Assembly: GCF_001591585.1 (NCBI RefSeq)
Contig: NZ_BCVE01000005.1
Coordinates: 62,001-126,000 of the forward strand
Length of the DNA stretch: 64,000 bases
Origin: Niallia circulans NBRC 13626
GTDB taxonomy: Bacteria; Bacillota; Bacilli; Bacillales; Cytobacillaceae
Direction of reading: 5' to 3'
Every line of letters starts with the position of its first letter. Position 1 is the stretch's first letter. Positions 19,450-27,650 of this stretch are shown here, piece after piece. The position numbers were made by a program, and so were the translations under genes. Below the pieces are notes generated by a model. It did no database searches, was not told where the DNA came from, and saw nothing but the letters and a program-made list of their open reading frames with translations.

Positions 19450-19917
19450 ATGGGAGACTTTTTTAAAATTACCGCAGAGATTGTTAATATTCTTCATGAT
19501 ATTATTATGGATGCTGCTGCCATTCTGGGTTGGCAAGCTTCAGACAAAGATTTACATTTATGGATTATCGGCCTTATTGGGATTATTTCATTCTTTATTG
19601 TTCAATTTATTTTTAAACGGTTAGCTGCTTGGAGCATCAAGAGCATTTCTTTTATATATACGTTTACACTCATCCTTGTATTGGTATTTGCAATTGAAAT
19701 CCAGCAAGGAATTACGGGACGGGGAAATATGGAGTTTGCAGATGCAGTGGCCGGAATTAATGGATTCCTCCTATTTTTCGGAATATATTTAGTTATTACC
19801 TTATTGTTTAAAGGAATTAAAAAAATCCTTCGCAAAAAAAACAATCATGTGGACACGAATAATCATTCAAACGAAAATACCAATCTTCCATCTCGCCAAT
19901 CACGTTATCATAAATAA
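19450..19917 (+). CDS. Hypothetical membrane protein, 155 residues
   Basis: Three membrane helices (about 38-56, 66-86 and 100-122) are preceded by an amphipathic N-terminus and followed by a hydrophilic tail rich in Asn, His and Lys. The start has an excellent AGGGGAGGG. I do not recognise the family. It runs in the same direction as the broken MFS gene 51 bases later, and the two might share a transcript. Confidence 0.75.
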   Translation: MGDFFKITAEIVNILHDIIMDAAAILGWQASDKDLHLWIIGLIGIISFFIVQFIFKRLAAWSIKSISFIYTFTLILVLVFAIEIQQGITGRGNMEFADAVAGINGFLLFFGIYLVITLLFKGIKKILRKKNNHVDTNNHSNENTNLPSRQSRYHK

Positions 19918-19968
19918 TAGTCTTCATAACTCGTTGGTTACATTTTTGAAGATAAAGGAAGGATACCT

Positions 19969-21194
19969 ATGAATCGCTTGATTGCTTTTAGTAAGAAACA
20001 TTCTAAAATTAATTATTCTGTTTTACTTGCTATTATTTTTGGCGGGTTCCTCATTTTCGGATTATCAGAGAACGTTAAGGGACCCGCTATCCCTATCATT
20101 CAAGCAGATTTTCTTTTAAGTGAGTCACAAATAGGATTTTTGCTTGCTATCAATTCACTTGGCTATTTAATTGCTTGTACCTTTACTGCCGCTTTAGCCA
20201 ATAAAATTGGCATTAAATGGACTGGTATTGTTGCTTTCGCAGCAATGGCTCTTTCAGGTATTTGTCTTTATTTTTCCGAAAAATATTTCACCCTTTCTTC
20301 CTCTTATTTCCTTTTATATATTGGAAATGGAATGCTTGAAATCGGACTGGGGATAATGGCAGCGCGAATTTTCACAAAAAATACTGGATTTATGATGAAT
20401 CTCGCTCATTTTTTCTATGGATTAAGCTCAATGTTTGCGCCGATTATCGCCTCTTGGATGATGAAATGGACAATAGCTGGCGAGGAATGTACTTCATTGT
20501 GCTGCTTTTAGCCCTTCTCCCTATCATCCCTTCTATCTTCGGCAAATTTCCTGAAGAGGAAACTAGTGATGATGAATCAGTGTCATATCGATTTTTACTT
20601 CGCGATCCAGCTGCATGGCTTATTGTCATGATACTTTCCTTTGGGGTGGTATCTGAATTGGCTGTCGGAGGCTGGTTAGTAAACTTTTTAATTAAAGCGT
20701 ATTCATGGAATGTGGAAACAGCTTCAGGTATGTTATCTATGTTTTTTCTATTTTTTATGCTTTCAAGGTTATTCCTTGGCCCACTAACAGATAAAATCGG
20801 CTATACACTATCCATCATGATCTTCGCTGCCTTTTCCGGCATTTGCAGTTTTGCTGGCATTATCATTGGCGAAAAAGGTGCGATTCTTTTTGCTATCGCT
20901 GGAATAGGAATTGCCCCCATTTACCCAACTGTAATGGCATTACTTGCCAAAAGGTATCCGAAGGGAACGGGTACAGCCATTACCTTTACTGTTACTCTAA
21001 TGGGAATTGCAAGTGTGTTCGGAAACCTGCTAATTGGAGTCATAATTGATGGGATAAATCGTTTGTTTTATACAAGTAATGGTGTTATTGGACAGCAGGC
21101 AGGCTATGGGTTTATCGCATTTTTATCTTTATTATGCTCCATTTGCTGCATCATTTTATATTATTATTTACGTAAAAAGCAGGAAATTATTTAA
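19969..21194 (+). pseudogene. MFS transporter gene broken by a frameshift
   Basis: Two reading frames together encode one 12-helix MFS transporter of about 408 residues. The first runs from ATG 19969 (AAGGAAGG before it) through APIIASWMMK. The second resumes at about 20463 as DNSWRGMYFIVLLLALLP and ends at 21194. The junction lies at the AAATGG around 20462-20468: adding one A to that short A run would restore MMKMDNSWRG. So the break is a one-base loss. It is a true recent pseudogene or a homopolymer sequencing error. The protein resembles the FHS/FucP-like sugar branch, but the substrate is not evident. Confidence 0.85.
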
Positions 21195-21459
21195 TCCTTA
21201 GATAAATAGATTTTATCGATATTGTTGTCAAGATAAGCAGTAAAAAAAGGATGCAGCATCCAATATAAAAGAGCGCATTGGGATAATACTTCCATTGGTA
21301 GAAGTAATAAATAGATATTCCTATTAACACTATAAGAAATAATTCAAAAAGAAATGCAGTAATCATAAAAACAAAATAAGGATAAATAATTCCTTTATGA
21401 TTGACATTAGTCAAAGTTATGCCGTCCCAAAAACGATCAGCTAGTCTAGCAAAACGCAT
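21187..21459 (-). CDS. Small hypothetical membrane protein, 90 residues
   Basis: Two membrane helices (about 28-52 and 60-80) are seen, with a short N-terminus reading MRFARLADRFWDG. GAAGGAGAGG precedes the ATG. Its 3' end overlaps the end of the convergent MFS gene by 8 bases. Family not recognised. Confidence 0.7.
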   Translation of the reverse strand: MRFARLADRFWDGITLTNVNHKGIIYPYFVFMITAFLFELFLIVLIGISIYYFYQWKYYPNALFYIGCCILFLLLILTTISIKSIYLRIK

Positions 21460-21493
21460 ATAATCCTCTCCTTCAAAAAAGATATATATTAAT

Positions 21494-21658
21494 CTATGAA
21501 TATCGTTTGAAAGTCATGCCATACTTTTTGACGAGAAGGATTTGAAGAGTGGCTGGTACAAAACAAAATATATAATAGATAAAAATAACAATTTCTAATT
21601 TAGTGGTGAAACCAATTCGTTCCATTACACTACAGACACACGATACCTCGAGGAACAA
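21494..21658 (-). CDS. Candidate small hydrophobic peptide, 54 residues
   Basis: On the minus strand AGGAGG (21665-21670) stands 6 bases before a TTG at 21658. The frame runs to TAG at 21494 and has an internal ATG at 21625. The peptide has one hydrophobic stretch (LEIVIFIYYIFCFVPATLQ) and a basic tail (KKYGMTFKRYS). The size and layout resemble type I toxin peptides or small membrane proteins. A structured RNA-like element lies 60 bases away on the other strand. No homology is claimed. Confidence 0.35.
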   Translation of the reverse strand: MFLEVSCVCSVMERIGFTTKLEIVIFIYYIFCFVPATLQILLVKKYGMTFKRYS

Positions 21659-21720
21659 CCAAAGCCTCCTCGGCTAAAGTCAACTGCACCTCCAATTGTA
21701 GATAGTGCCTAACACTTGGG

Positions 21721-21792
21721 ATGGGGCTTGGCGCTCGCCCCATGGAAAGCAAAGTCTATTCAGGCTGCGGTTGATCACCATAGACCTTTTTT
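21721..21792 (+). ncRNA. Structured RNA-like element A (possible small RNA end)
   Basis: Hairpin 1 has arms ATGGGGC and GCCCCAT (21721-21743). Hairpin 2 pairs GTCTAT (21754-21759) with ATAGAC (21780-21785), directly followed by CC and six T residues, as in an intrinsic terminator. Parts recur at 43252-43307: GCTTGGYGCTCGCCC and CTGCGGWTGATYACCA. GC content is clearly above the surroundings. It could be a small RNA or a type I antitoxin; no promoter was found. Confidence 0.45.
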
Positions 21793-21806
21793 CTTAAAAT
21801 TAATTA

Positions 21807-21861
21807 AACCCCGAACAATTATACGAATATTTTTAGTGTGTACGTATAATTATTCGGGGTT
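21807..21861 (-). terminator. Large hairpin terminator after the YdeI-like gene
   Basis: AACCCCGAACAATTATACG pairs, with one mismatch, with CGTATAATTATTCGGGGTT. On the minus strand it follows the YdeI-like stop by 60 bases. Its GAACAATTATAC core recurs in the hairpin at 43323-43363. Confidence 0.7.
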
Positions 21862-21920
21862 ATATTTGATTGAAATGTTTATTTAGCCAAACCGATAATC
21901 AAAAAGACTGTTGAAACCTA

Positions 21921-22592
21921 TTATCCCTGCTCTTTTCGATAGGTATCTCTGCTTTTATAACCAGCTTGAAGGATCATCAACATTTCTGCTTTTCTTTTTT
22001 CTCTCGTTGCTTCTTGTTTTGCACTATAGACATATCTTGCCCATTCCTTTTGATAACCTGGTGTGAGGGATTGGTAAAAGGCTAATAACTCGGGAGTATT
22101 TATTAAATCATCTTCGATAGCTTGGATCTTTTCTATATAATCATCAACACGTTGACTCGCTTTGGAGGAAGCGGCCTTTAATGTCCTTTTTTCCTCTTCT
22201 TTTAAACCTATCACAGTGAATACTTCATCCAATCCAACCATACGCGCAAATTTTATTGTACTCGTTCCCACATATCCATCTGAATCCGTATCTAGCCCCT
22301 TAAACAATTCATCCCGATGAATATAAGTGGGGTAGACTTTATTTCCTTTCTTTGGATATGCTAAAAAGATGTATCCCTTCTTGTTCAGCGAATCTGTTCG
22401 TATAATCTTATCAACCGTTTCTCGCATTGCAACCATGTCTAGCACAAAGGCGAATATAGCATCATATTTATCTTGAAGCTCTGTATCATATGCTTCCAAT
22501 TCTCCAAAGTAATTCAATTCATTTGGTTGATTTAGAATCGCCATTTTTTTGTATTTTTTTAAATTTAATTTATCGACAATTGTTTTTACCAT
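21921..22592 (-). CDS. YdeI/OmpD-associated family protein
   Basis: A 223-residue soluble protein. The C-terminal 60 residues (FYQSLTPGYQKEWARYVYSA and following REKRKAEMLM) match the YdeI/OmpD-associated, bacteriocin-protection-type domain. The N-terminal half resembles the DUF1801-type fold often joined to it. The ATG at 22592 is chosen because AAGGAG is 6 bases before it; a more upstream ATG lacks a site. The biochemical role is unknown. It is transcribed away from the yoxD-like gene. Confidence 0.8.
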   Translation of the reverse strand: MVKTIVDKLNLKKYKKMAILNQPNELNYFGELEAYDTELQDKYDAIFAFVLDMVAMRETVDKIIRTDSLNKKGYIFLAYPKKGNKVYPTYIHRDELFKGLDTDSDGYVGTSTIKFARMVGLDEVFTVIGLKEEEKRTLKAASSKASQRVDDYIEKIQAIEDDLINTPELLAFYQSLTPGYQKEWARYVYSAKQEATREKRKAEMLMILQAGYKSRDTYRKEQG

Positions 22593-22851
22593 AGGATTCT
22601 CCTTCTTATTCATTTAAGTATTTTATTTAAATAGTTTAACAATATACTACTTATCTGTCTTACTCTTTCAAAAATAATAAATACCGATGGAGTTTATTTA
22701 TTTCTAGCAGGTATATTTTTTTCCAGAAAAAAGATAATAAACAGGATATTAGGCAAAATTAGTTCGATGGCAAGAATCATTCCAATTAGAAACAAGGAAA
22801 AGGGAAATTATATGAATGATAGATAATAAATCTTTTCTCTAAGCGGCTTTC

Positions 22852-22880
22852 TTGCTAATACCTGCAGAAAATCTTAAAAT
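22852..22880 (+). promoter_or_regulatory. Candidate sigma-A promoter of the yoxD-like gene
   Basis: TTGCTA (22852-22857) and TAAAAT (22875-22880) are spaced by 17 bases, 48 bases before the ATG. The rest of the divergent region 22593-22851 shows no clear element. Confidence 0.5.
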
Positions 22881-22927
22881 AGACAAAGTATTATTTACTG
22901 AACAACGATTGGAAGGAGTTGCTTTTA

Positions 22928-23650
22928 ATGGCACAATCTTTAAAGGGAAAAGTAGCTTTCATTACGGGAGCTGGAAGAGGGATAGGAAAAGCAGTAGCGG
23001 TTGCACTAGCAAATGAAGGTGTAAATGTTGGTTTACTTGCTCGTACAGAAGGAGCATTACAAGAAGTAGCCAAAGAAGTGGAAGCACTTGGCGTAAAAGC
23101 TGCTTATGCAACAGTTGATGTATCCTCTTTAGAAGAAGTAGAACAAGCAATTTCTACTTTAACAAACGAACTAGGGAAAGCAGATATTTTAATCAATAAT
23201 GCTGGAATTGGTAAATTCCAATCTCTTTTAGAAATGGACCCAGAAGAATGGAAACAAATCATCGACGTAAACTTAATGGGACCATACTATGTAACAAAGG
23301 CAGTTTTACCACAATTAATTGAAAAAAATGGCGGAGATATTATCAATATTTCTTCTACAAATGGCTTAAATGGCGCTGCTACTTCCAGTGCATACAGTGC
23401 TTCTAAATTCGGTCTAATCGGAATGACAGAATCATTAGCACAAGAAGTACGCAGAAATAATATTCGTGTTACTTCCTTAACACCAAGTACAGTTGCAACA
23501 GAGCTTGCTGTTAAAACAGATTTAATCAAAGGTGATGCAGAGAAATACATGCAGCCAGAAGATATCGCAGAACTGATTGTTTCTCAATTAAAACTGCATC
23601 CAAGAATCTATGTAAAAACAGCTACAGTACTAGGAACAAACCCATTCTAA
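22928..23650 (+). CDS. yoxD: Short-chain dehydrogenase, YoxD / 3-ketoacyl-ACP reductase-like
   Basis: Classical SDR of 240 residues. The NAD(P) motif is TGAGRGIGKA near residues 14-23 and NNAG is present. The catalytic serine is in ISSTNG, and YSASK supplies Tyr and Lys. The whole sequence is strongly reminiscent of B. subtilis YoxD (239 residues), including VTSLTPSTVATELA and the C-terminal GTNPF. ATG 22928 follows GGAAGGAG. It is annotated in relatives as a 3-ketoacyl-ACP reductase, but the true substrate is not established. Confidence 0.88.
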   Translation: MAQSLKGKVAFITGAGRGIGKAVAVALANEGVNVGLLARTEGALQEVAKEVEALGVKAAYATVDVSSLEEVEQAISTLTNELGKADILINNAGIGKFQSLLEMDPEEWKQIIDVNLMGPYYVTKAVLPQLIEKNGGDIINISSTNGLNGAATSSAYSASKFGLIGMTESLAQEVRRNNIRVTSLTPSTVATELAVKTDLIKGDAEKYMQPEDIAELIVSQLKLHPRIYVKTATVLGTNPF

Positions 23651-23668
23651 TACCATAGATATAATTGG

Positions 23669-23718
23669 GAAAGGGAATAGTGCCGCTATTAAATATAGCA
23701 GCACTATTCCCTTTCTTT
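23669..23718. terminator. Bidirectional terminator between convergent reductase genes
   Basis: AAAGGGAATAGTGCYGCTAT pairs with ATAGCAGCACTATTCCCTTT, a nearly perfect 20-bp stem with A and T runs on the two sides. Confidence 0.9.
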
Positions 23719-23719
23719 C

Positions 23720-24544
23720 TTATCGGTTATTCATCTCATTTGGGTGTGGACCTTTTCGTCTATTGCGGTTTAGCTCATTAATTTGTTTCATTTCTTCCTC
23801 TGTTAATTCAAAATCAAACACATGGAAATTTTCTTCAATGCGAGATGGTGTCACTGATTTCGGAATAACAATCGTATTATTTTGCAAATGCCAACGCAAT
23901 ACTACTTGTGCTGGTGACTTTTCTTTTGTTTCTGCAATTTGTGTGATGACTTCATCCTGAAGAACTTCTCCGCCTTGATCAAGCGGGCTCCAAGCTTCTA
24001 CAAAAATATCATGCTTTGCGCAAAAGTCCTTTAATTCATTTTGCGCTAAATATGGATGACATTCTACCTGATTCAAAACAGGTTTAACCTCACATTCATT
24101 TAAAATGCGCTCTAAATGTTCAATTTCAAAGTTACAAACACCAATAGCCTTCACTCTGCCATCTTTATATAATTTTTCTAGTGCTCTATATGTATCCACA
24201 TACTCATCAAATTGTGGGGTTGGCCAATGAATCAAATAAAGATCGACGTAATCAAGCCCTAATCTTTCTAAACTTTCATCGAATGCTCTTAGTGTATTCT
24301 CATAGCCCTGATCACTGTTCCATACTTTTGTTGTAATAAACAACTCTTCGCGTGGAATAGAAGATTCTTTAATTGCTTTTCCTACACCTGCTTCGTTTTG
24401 ATATACCATCGCAGTATCAATGGAAGTATAGCCTACTTTAAAAGCAGTGCTGACAGCAACAGCCGCTTCTTCATCTGGAACCTGCCAGACGCCAAACCCT
24501 AGTTGAGGCATTTTTAAACCATTATTTAATGTAACAACATTCAT
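23720..24544 (-). CDS. Aldo/keto reductase (YvgN/YtbE-like)
   Basis: AKR5-type NADPH-dependent reductase of 274 residues. Family landmarks are GFGVWQV, SIDTAMVYQNEAGVGKAI (catalytic Asp and Tyr), FITTKVWN (Lys), LYLIHWP (His), the WSPLDQGG loop and IPKSVTPSRI for NADPH phosphate binding. It is expected to reduce small aldehydes such as methylglyoxal. It stands alone, convergent with the SDR gene. Confidence 0.93.
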   Translation of the reverse strand: MNVVTLNNGLKMPQLGFGVWQVPDEEAAVAVSTAFKVGYTSIDTAMVYQNEAGVGKAIKESSIPREELFITTKVWNSDQGYENTLRAFDESLERLGLDYVDLYLIHWPTPQFDEYVDTYRALEKLYKDGRVKAIGVCNFEIEHLERILNECEVKPVLNQVECHPYLAQNELKDFCAKHDIFVEAWSPLDQGGEVLQDEVITQIAETKEKSPAQVVLRWHLQNNTIVIPKSVTPSRIEENFHVFDFELTEEEMKQINELNRNRRKGPHPNEMNNR

Positions 24545-24694
24545 CTTTCCACACTCCTTTTTCGAATTCTCTTTTAGTTTAGCGCGAATAGAAATAAATT
24601 ACAAAAAGTACGATTTCCTTATCCTTTAAAGATTCACAAATTCTCCATATACTTATGAACTTATTTTGAACATTATTATTTTGATAGCTAGTAG

Positions 24695-24723
24695 TTGAGC
24701 ATGTTCTTTATGATAGATATTGT
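24695..24723 (+). promoter_or_regulatory. Candidate promoter of the exported flavoprotein reductase
   Basis: TTGAGC (24695-24700) and TATTGT (24718-24723) are spaced 17 bases apart. TGTGA-N6-GAGCA overlaps the -10 and resembles half of an FNR/CRP site, which would fit anaerobic control of a fumarate-reductase-like gene. That regulation is speculative. Confidence 0.4.
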
Positions 24724-24762
24724 GAAATAATGAGCAATATATAGAGAGAGGGGAAAATTTTT

Positions 24763-26523
24763 ATGAAAAGAGCTTCTAGTATAGCATTCGTTCTTCTAGC
24801 TATATTTATGCTGATAATAGCAGGTTGTAGCAACAATTCGAATACAGAAGAAAAAGCAAAGTATAAAGCGGGAACATACGAAGGCGTTTCCACTGGCCAT
24901 GGAGGAGAAATTAAAGCTACAGTAACAGTTTCAAAAGATAAGATTGAGAAAATTGAAATCAGTGCAGATGGAGAAACTGGCAGTATTAGTGATGGGGCAA
25001 CTACTCAATTAACCAATGATATTATCTCCTCACAAAGTTTAGCAGTGGATGTTGTATCAGGAGCAAGTGAATCTAGTAACGGAATTATTGAAGCTGTTAC
25101 AAAGGCGTTAGAAAAGTCTGGAGCCGATATGAAAGCCTTAAAAGATGCTGCAAATAAAGTCATTGTAGAAGAACAAAAGCAGGAAGACTTAGATGTTGAT
25201 GTCGCTATAGTAGGTGCAGGTGGTGCAGGACTTGCAGCAGCCGTGAAGGCTAGCGAAGCTGGTAAGTCTGTTGTCATTTTAGAGCAAATGCCTATCATTG
25301 GTGGAAACACAAATAAAGCAACAGGTGGAATGAATGTGGCAGGCACCAAATACCAAGAAGCGGATGGAATTAAAGACGACAAACAAACATGGTTTGACGA
25401 TACGATGAAAGGCGGCAAAAACTTAAATGATCCAAAACTACTACAAACACTAGTAGATAATGCTCCTGATGCACTGAAATGGCTAAATGATATGGGAGCA
25501 GGTTTAACAAAGGTAACATTATCTGGTGGACAAACAAACCCAAGAATTCATCAGCCAGCAGATGGATCACCAGTTGGTCCTGTTATTGTAGAGGTTCTAT
25601 CCAATAAATTGAAAGAATTAAATACTCCCATTTTATTAAATACTACAGCTGATAATTTAATAAAAAAAGATGGAGCAATTGTAGGAGTAAAAGCTACCGA
25701 TAAAAATAGGAATTCATTCACGGTTAATGCAAAATCTGTTATTTTAGCAACAGGTGGTTTTGGGGCAAATGCTGAAATGGTTATTAAATACAATAAAGAT
25801 CTGAAAGGTTTCTCAACAACAAATCATGCAGGAGCAATAGGATTAGGAATTGTTATGGCAGAAAAGGTTGGGGCTGACCTCGTAGATATGGATCAGATAC
25901 AAATACACCCAACAACCGATCCAGAAACAGGCTATTTATTTACAGAAGGATTACGCGGGGACGGAGCCATTTTAGTAAATAAAGAAGGAAAAAGATTTAC
26001 CAATGAATTATTGACACGTGATGTTGTTTCGAAAAATATTTTGGCACAGGCAGATAAAGTTGCATATCTCGTCGTAAACCAAGAAATGGCTGATGAAAAC
26101 GCCTCATTAGCAGGATATATTAAAGATGGCTATGCTACAAAAGGAGAAACAATAGAAGCTTTGGGAAAGACAGCAGGAATAGATAGCAGTACCTTTGCTT
26201 CTACTTTAAAAAATTATACAAAATACGTTAAAAATAAAAAAGACGAAGAATTTGACAGAGTCCATCTAACTCAAACGTTAGAACAAGGTCCATACTATAT
26301 AATTCCCGTAACTCCAGGTATTCATCATACTATGGGTGGATTAAAAATTGATACAAAAACTCATGTTTTAGATAAACAAGGAAATATCATTAAAGGACTG
26401 TATGCTGCAGGTGAAGTTACTGGTGGTGTTCATGGTGGAAATAGAATTGGTGGAAATGCTGTTGCTGACATTATCGTATTTGGCCGTATAGCTGGTGAAA
26501 CCTCTGCAATCGAAATAAAATAA
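24763..26523 (+). CDS. Exported FMN-binding/FAD flavoprotein reductase (fumarate/urocanate-reductase type)
   Basis: A 586-residue lipoprotein. The signal ends in LIIAGC with the lipidated Cys at 22. An FMN-binding domain (about 35-118) contains DVVSGAS (96-102), the motif where ApbE-type enzymes attach FMN to Ser/Thr. A FAD_binding_2 reductase domain follows from about 143 (VAIVGAGGAGLAAA), with typical GLRGDGAILVN, HHTMGG and GEVTGGVHGGNRIGGNA segments. The layout equals extracellular fumarate or urocanate reductases that take electrons from the membrane by flavin and need no heme. The acceptor may be fumarate, urocanate or another enoate. No flavin transferase gene is nearby. Confidence 0.88.
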   Translation: MKRASSIAFVLLAIFMLIIAGCSNNSNTEEKAKYKAGTYEGVSTGHGGEIKATVTVSKDKIEKIEISADGETGSISDGATTQLTNDIISSQSLAVDVVSGASESSNGIIEAVTKALEKSGADMKALKDAANKVIVEEQKQEDLDVDVAIVGAGGAGLAAAVKASEAGKSVVILEQMPIIGGNTNKATGGMNVAGTKYQEADGIKDDKQTWFDDTMKGGKNLNDPKLLQTLVDNAPDALKWLNDMGAGLTKVTLSGGQTNPRIHQPADGSPVGPVIVEVLSNKLKELNTPILLNTTADNLIKKDGAIVGVKATDKNRNSFTVNAKSVILATGGFGANAEMVIKYNKDLKGFSTTNHAGAIGLGIVMAEKVGADLVDMDQIQIHPTTDPETGYLFTEGLRGDGAILVNKEGKRFTNELLTRDVVSKNILAQADKVAYLVVNQEMADENASLAGYIKDGYATKGETIEALGKTAGIDSSTFASTLKNYTKYVKNKKDEEFDRVHLTQTLEQGPYYIIPVTPGIHHTMGGLKIDTKTHVLDKQGNIIKGLYAAGEVTGGVHGGNRIGGNAVADIIVFGRIAGETSAIEIK

Positions 26524-26524
26524 C

Positions 26525-26566
26525 AAAAAAGTGCCTTCTTTCTTTTTAGAATCAAGGCACTTTTTT
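26525..26566. terminator. Bidirectional terminator between reductase and nitroreductase
   Basis: AAAAAAGTGCCTT and AAGGCACTTTTTT form a stem between two convergent genes. Confidence 0.9.
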
Positions 26567-26575
26567 CTCTCTCAA

Positions 26576-27190
26576 TCAGTAAAATTTCGCAATTTTTTCT
26601 ATCGGCATTCTGCTAGTATTAAAAGCTGGTGCAGCTGCTTTTCCTATTGCAATAAGGGTAATCGGAAATTGGTTTTCTGGTAACTCAAAACGTTTCGCAA
26701 ATGCATCTTTATCAAAACCGCCCATTATAACGGTATCATACCCTCGTTCTTTTGCTAGCAGTAAAATCTGCATGGAAATTAAGCCTGCATCATAGCTAGC
26801 AATTTGTGCTAATGTTTGTTTTGGTTGATTGGGATATAAACTTAGCGTATTATTAACCGTTCTATCTGCAATAGATTGATCCATATAGCCAAGGGAAACA
26901 TTTTTTTCATAGATTTCTTCCACATTTCTATAAGCTTCTGTATCTCCTAACACAGCAATAATCGCTGAGGAATCTTCTATTTGCGCTTGGTTATTGCCAA
27001 TTTCTCTTAACTCTTTTTTTAGTTCTTGATCTTGAATCACAATAAATCTCCAAGACTGCAAATTACTAGAAGATGGTGCACTTGTTGCTAATGTTAAAAT
27101 TTCTTCCAGTTCCTTTTTTTCTATTTTATGAGCTGAATCATACACTCTTACCGATTTACGGCTTTTCATTATTTCTTCTAAATGAGACAT
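26576..27190 (-). CDS. Nitroreductase family FMN protein
   Basis: A 204-residue flavin oxidoreductase. The N-terminal SRKSVRVYD and the SAPSSSNLQSWRFIVIQD segment carry the FMN phosphate contacts. The central LLAKERGYDTVIMGGFDKD is typical for the family. Probable role is reduction of quinones, nitro compounds or diazo compounds with NAD(P)H. The promoter region carries a 17-bp palindrome resembling redox-switch operators. Confidence 0.9.
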   Translation of the reverse strand: MSHLEEIMKSRKSVRVYDSAHKIEKKELEEILTLATSAPSSSNLQSWRFIVIQDQELKKELREIGNNQAQIEDSSAIIAVLGDTEAYRNVEEIYEKNVSLGYMDQSIADRTVNNTLSLYPNQPKQTLAQIASYDAGLISMQILLLAKERGYDTVIMGGFDKDAFAKRFELPENQFPITLIAIGKAAAPAFNTSRMPIEKIAKFY

Positions 27191-27231
27191 ATTCTTCCTC
27201 CAACTAATTAGTTAATTGTTTTCTAGAACCA

Positions 27232-27260
27232 ACTTACCATTAGTAAGTAAAGATTGTCAA
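27232..27260 (-). promoter_or_regulatory. Palindromic operator in the nitroreductase promoter
   Basis: ACTTAC-CATTA-GTAAGT (27232-27248) is a perfect 6-bp-arm palindrome. On the minus strand TTGACA (revcomp of 27255-27260) stands 6 bases upstream, so the palindrome fills the -35/-10 interval. Spacing and arm sequence resemble sites of DUF24-type MarR/HxlR repressors (YodB, HypR). From here to 27518 I see no gene. Confidence 0.55.
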
Positions 27261-27518
27261 AGATGATGAATCGTATTTTTTTACAATAGTTATAAGTTCC
27301 ATTAAAGAATGTTTATTAAACGTTATAAATTACTTAATCAGAGAGATAGAATTATTTAGTGTTTAAGAATGTTCGTCAGTCGTTTTAAGGTGTGCCTTTA
27401 GGAGCATTTCCCTCTTCTTTAAAACTATCTCTCCACTTTCCACCTTCTCTATTTACGAATAATTTTCCTTTTTCCACATACTTTGTACTAATCACCAAAC
27501 CTGAAAGGAGAATTCACT

Positions 27519-27647
27519 TTGAATAAAGAAAAATGGCTGGAAATAGAAAAGCTTTTAAAGCAATGTCAGTACGATTTAAAGGTAATACACAATAATCTCA
27601 TCACATTAGAAAAAATATTGCCTGCACCAAAGGAAAATGTTCATTAA
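27519..27647 (+). CDS. Small hypothetical protein, 42 residues
   Basis: A TTG start follows AAAGGAG with 8 bases between. The peptide begins MNKEKWLEIEKLLKQCQYDL and is a hydrophilic amphipathic helix ending in PAPKENVH. The stop lies 3 bases before the end of the convergent exporter gene. Codon choice is AT-rich as in neighbours. Function unknown. Confidence 0.55.
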   Translation: MNKEKWLEIEKLLKQCQYDLKVIHNNLITLEKILPAPKENVH

Positions 27648-27650
27648 ATT

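Noticed and set aside
25005-25793. Minus-strand open frames within the flavoprotein reductase gene
   Set aside because: Antisense shadows of a clearly coding gene with full domain matches on the plus strand.
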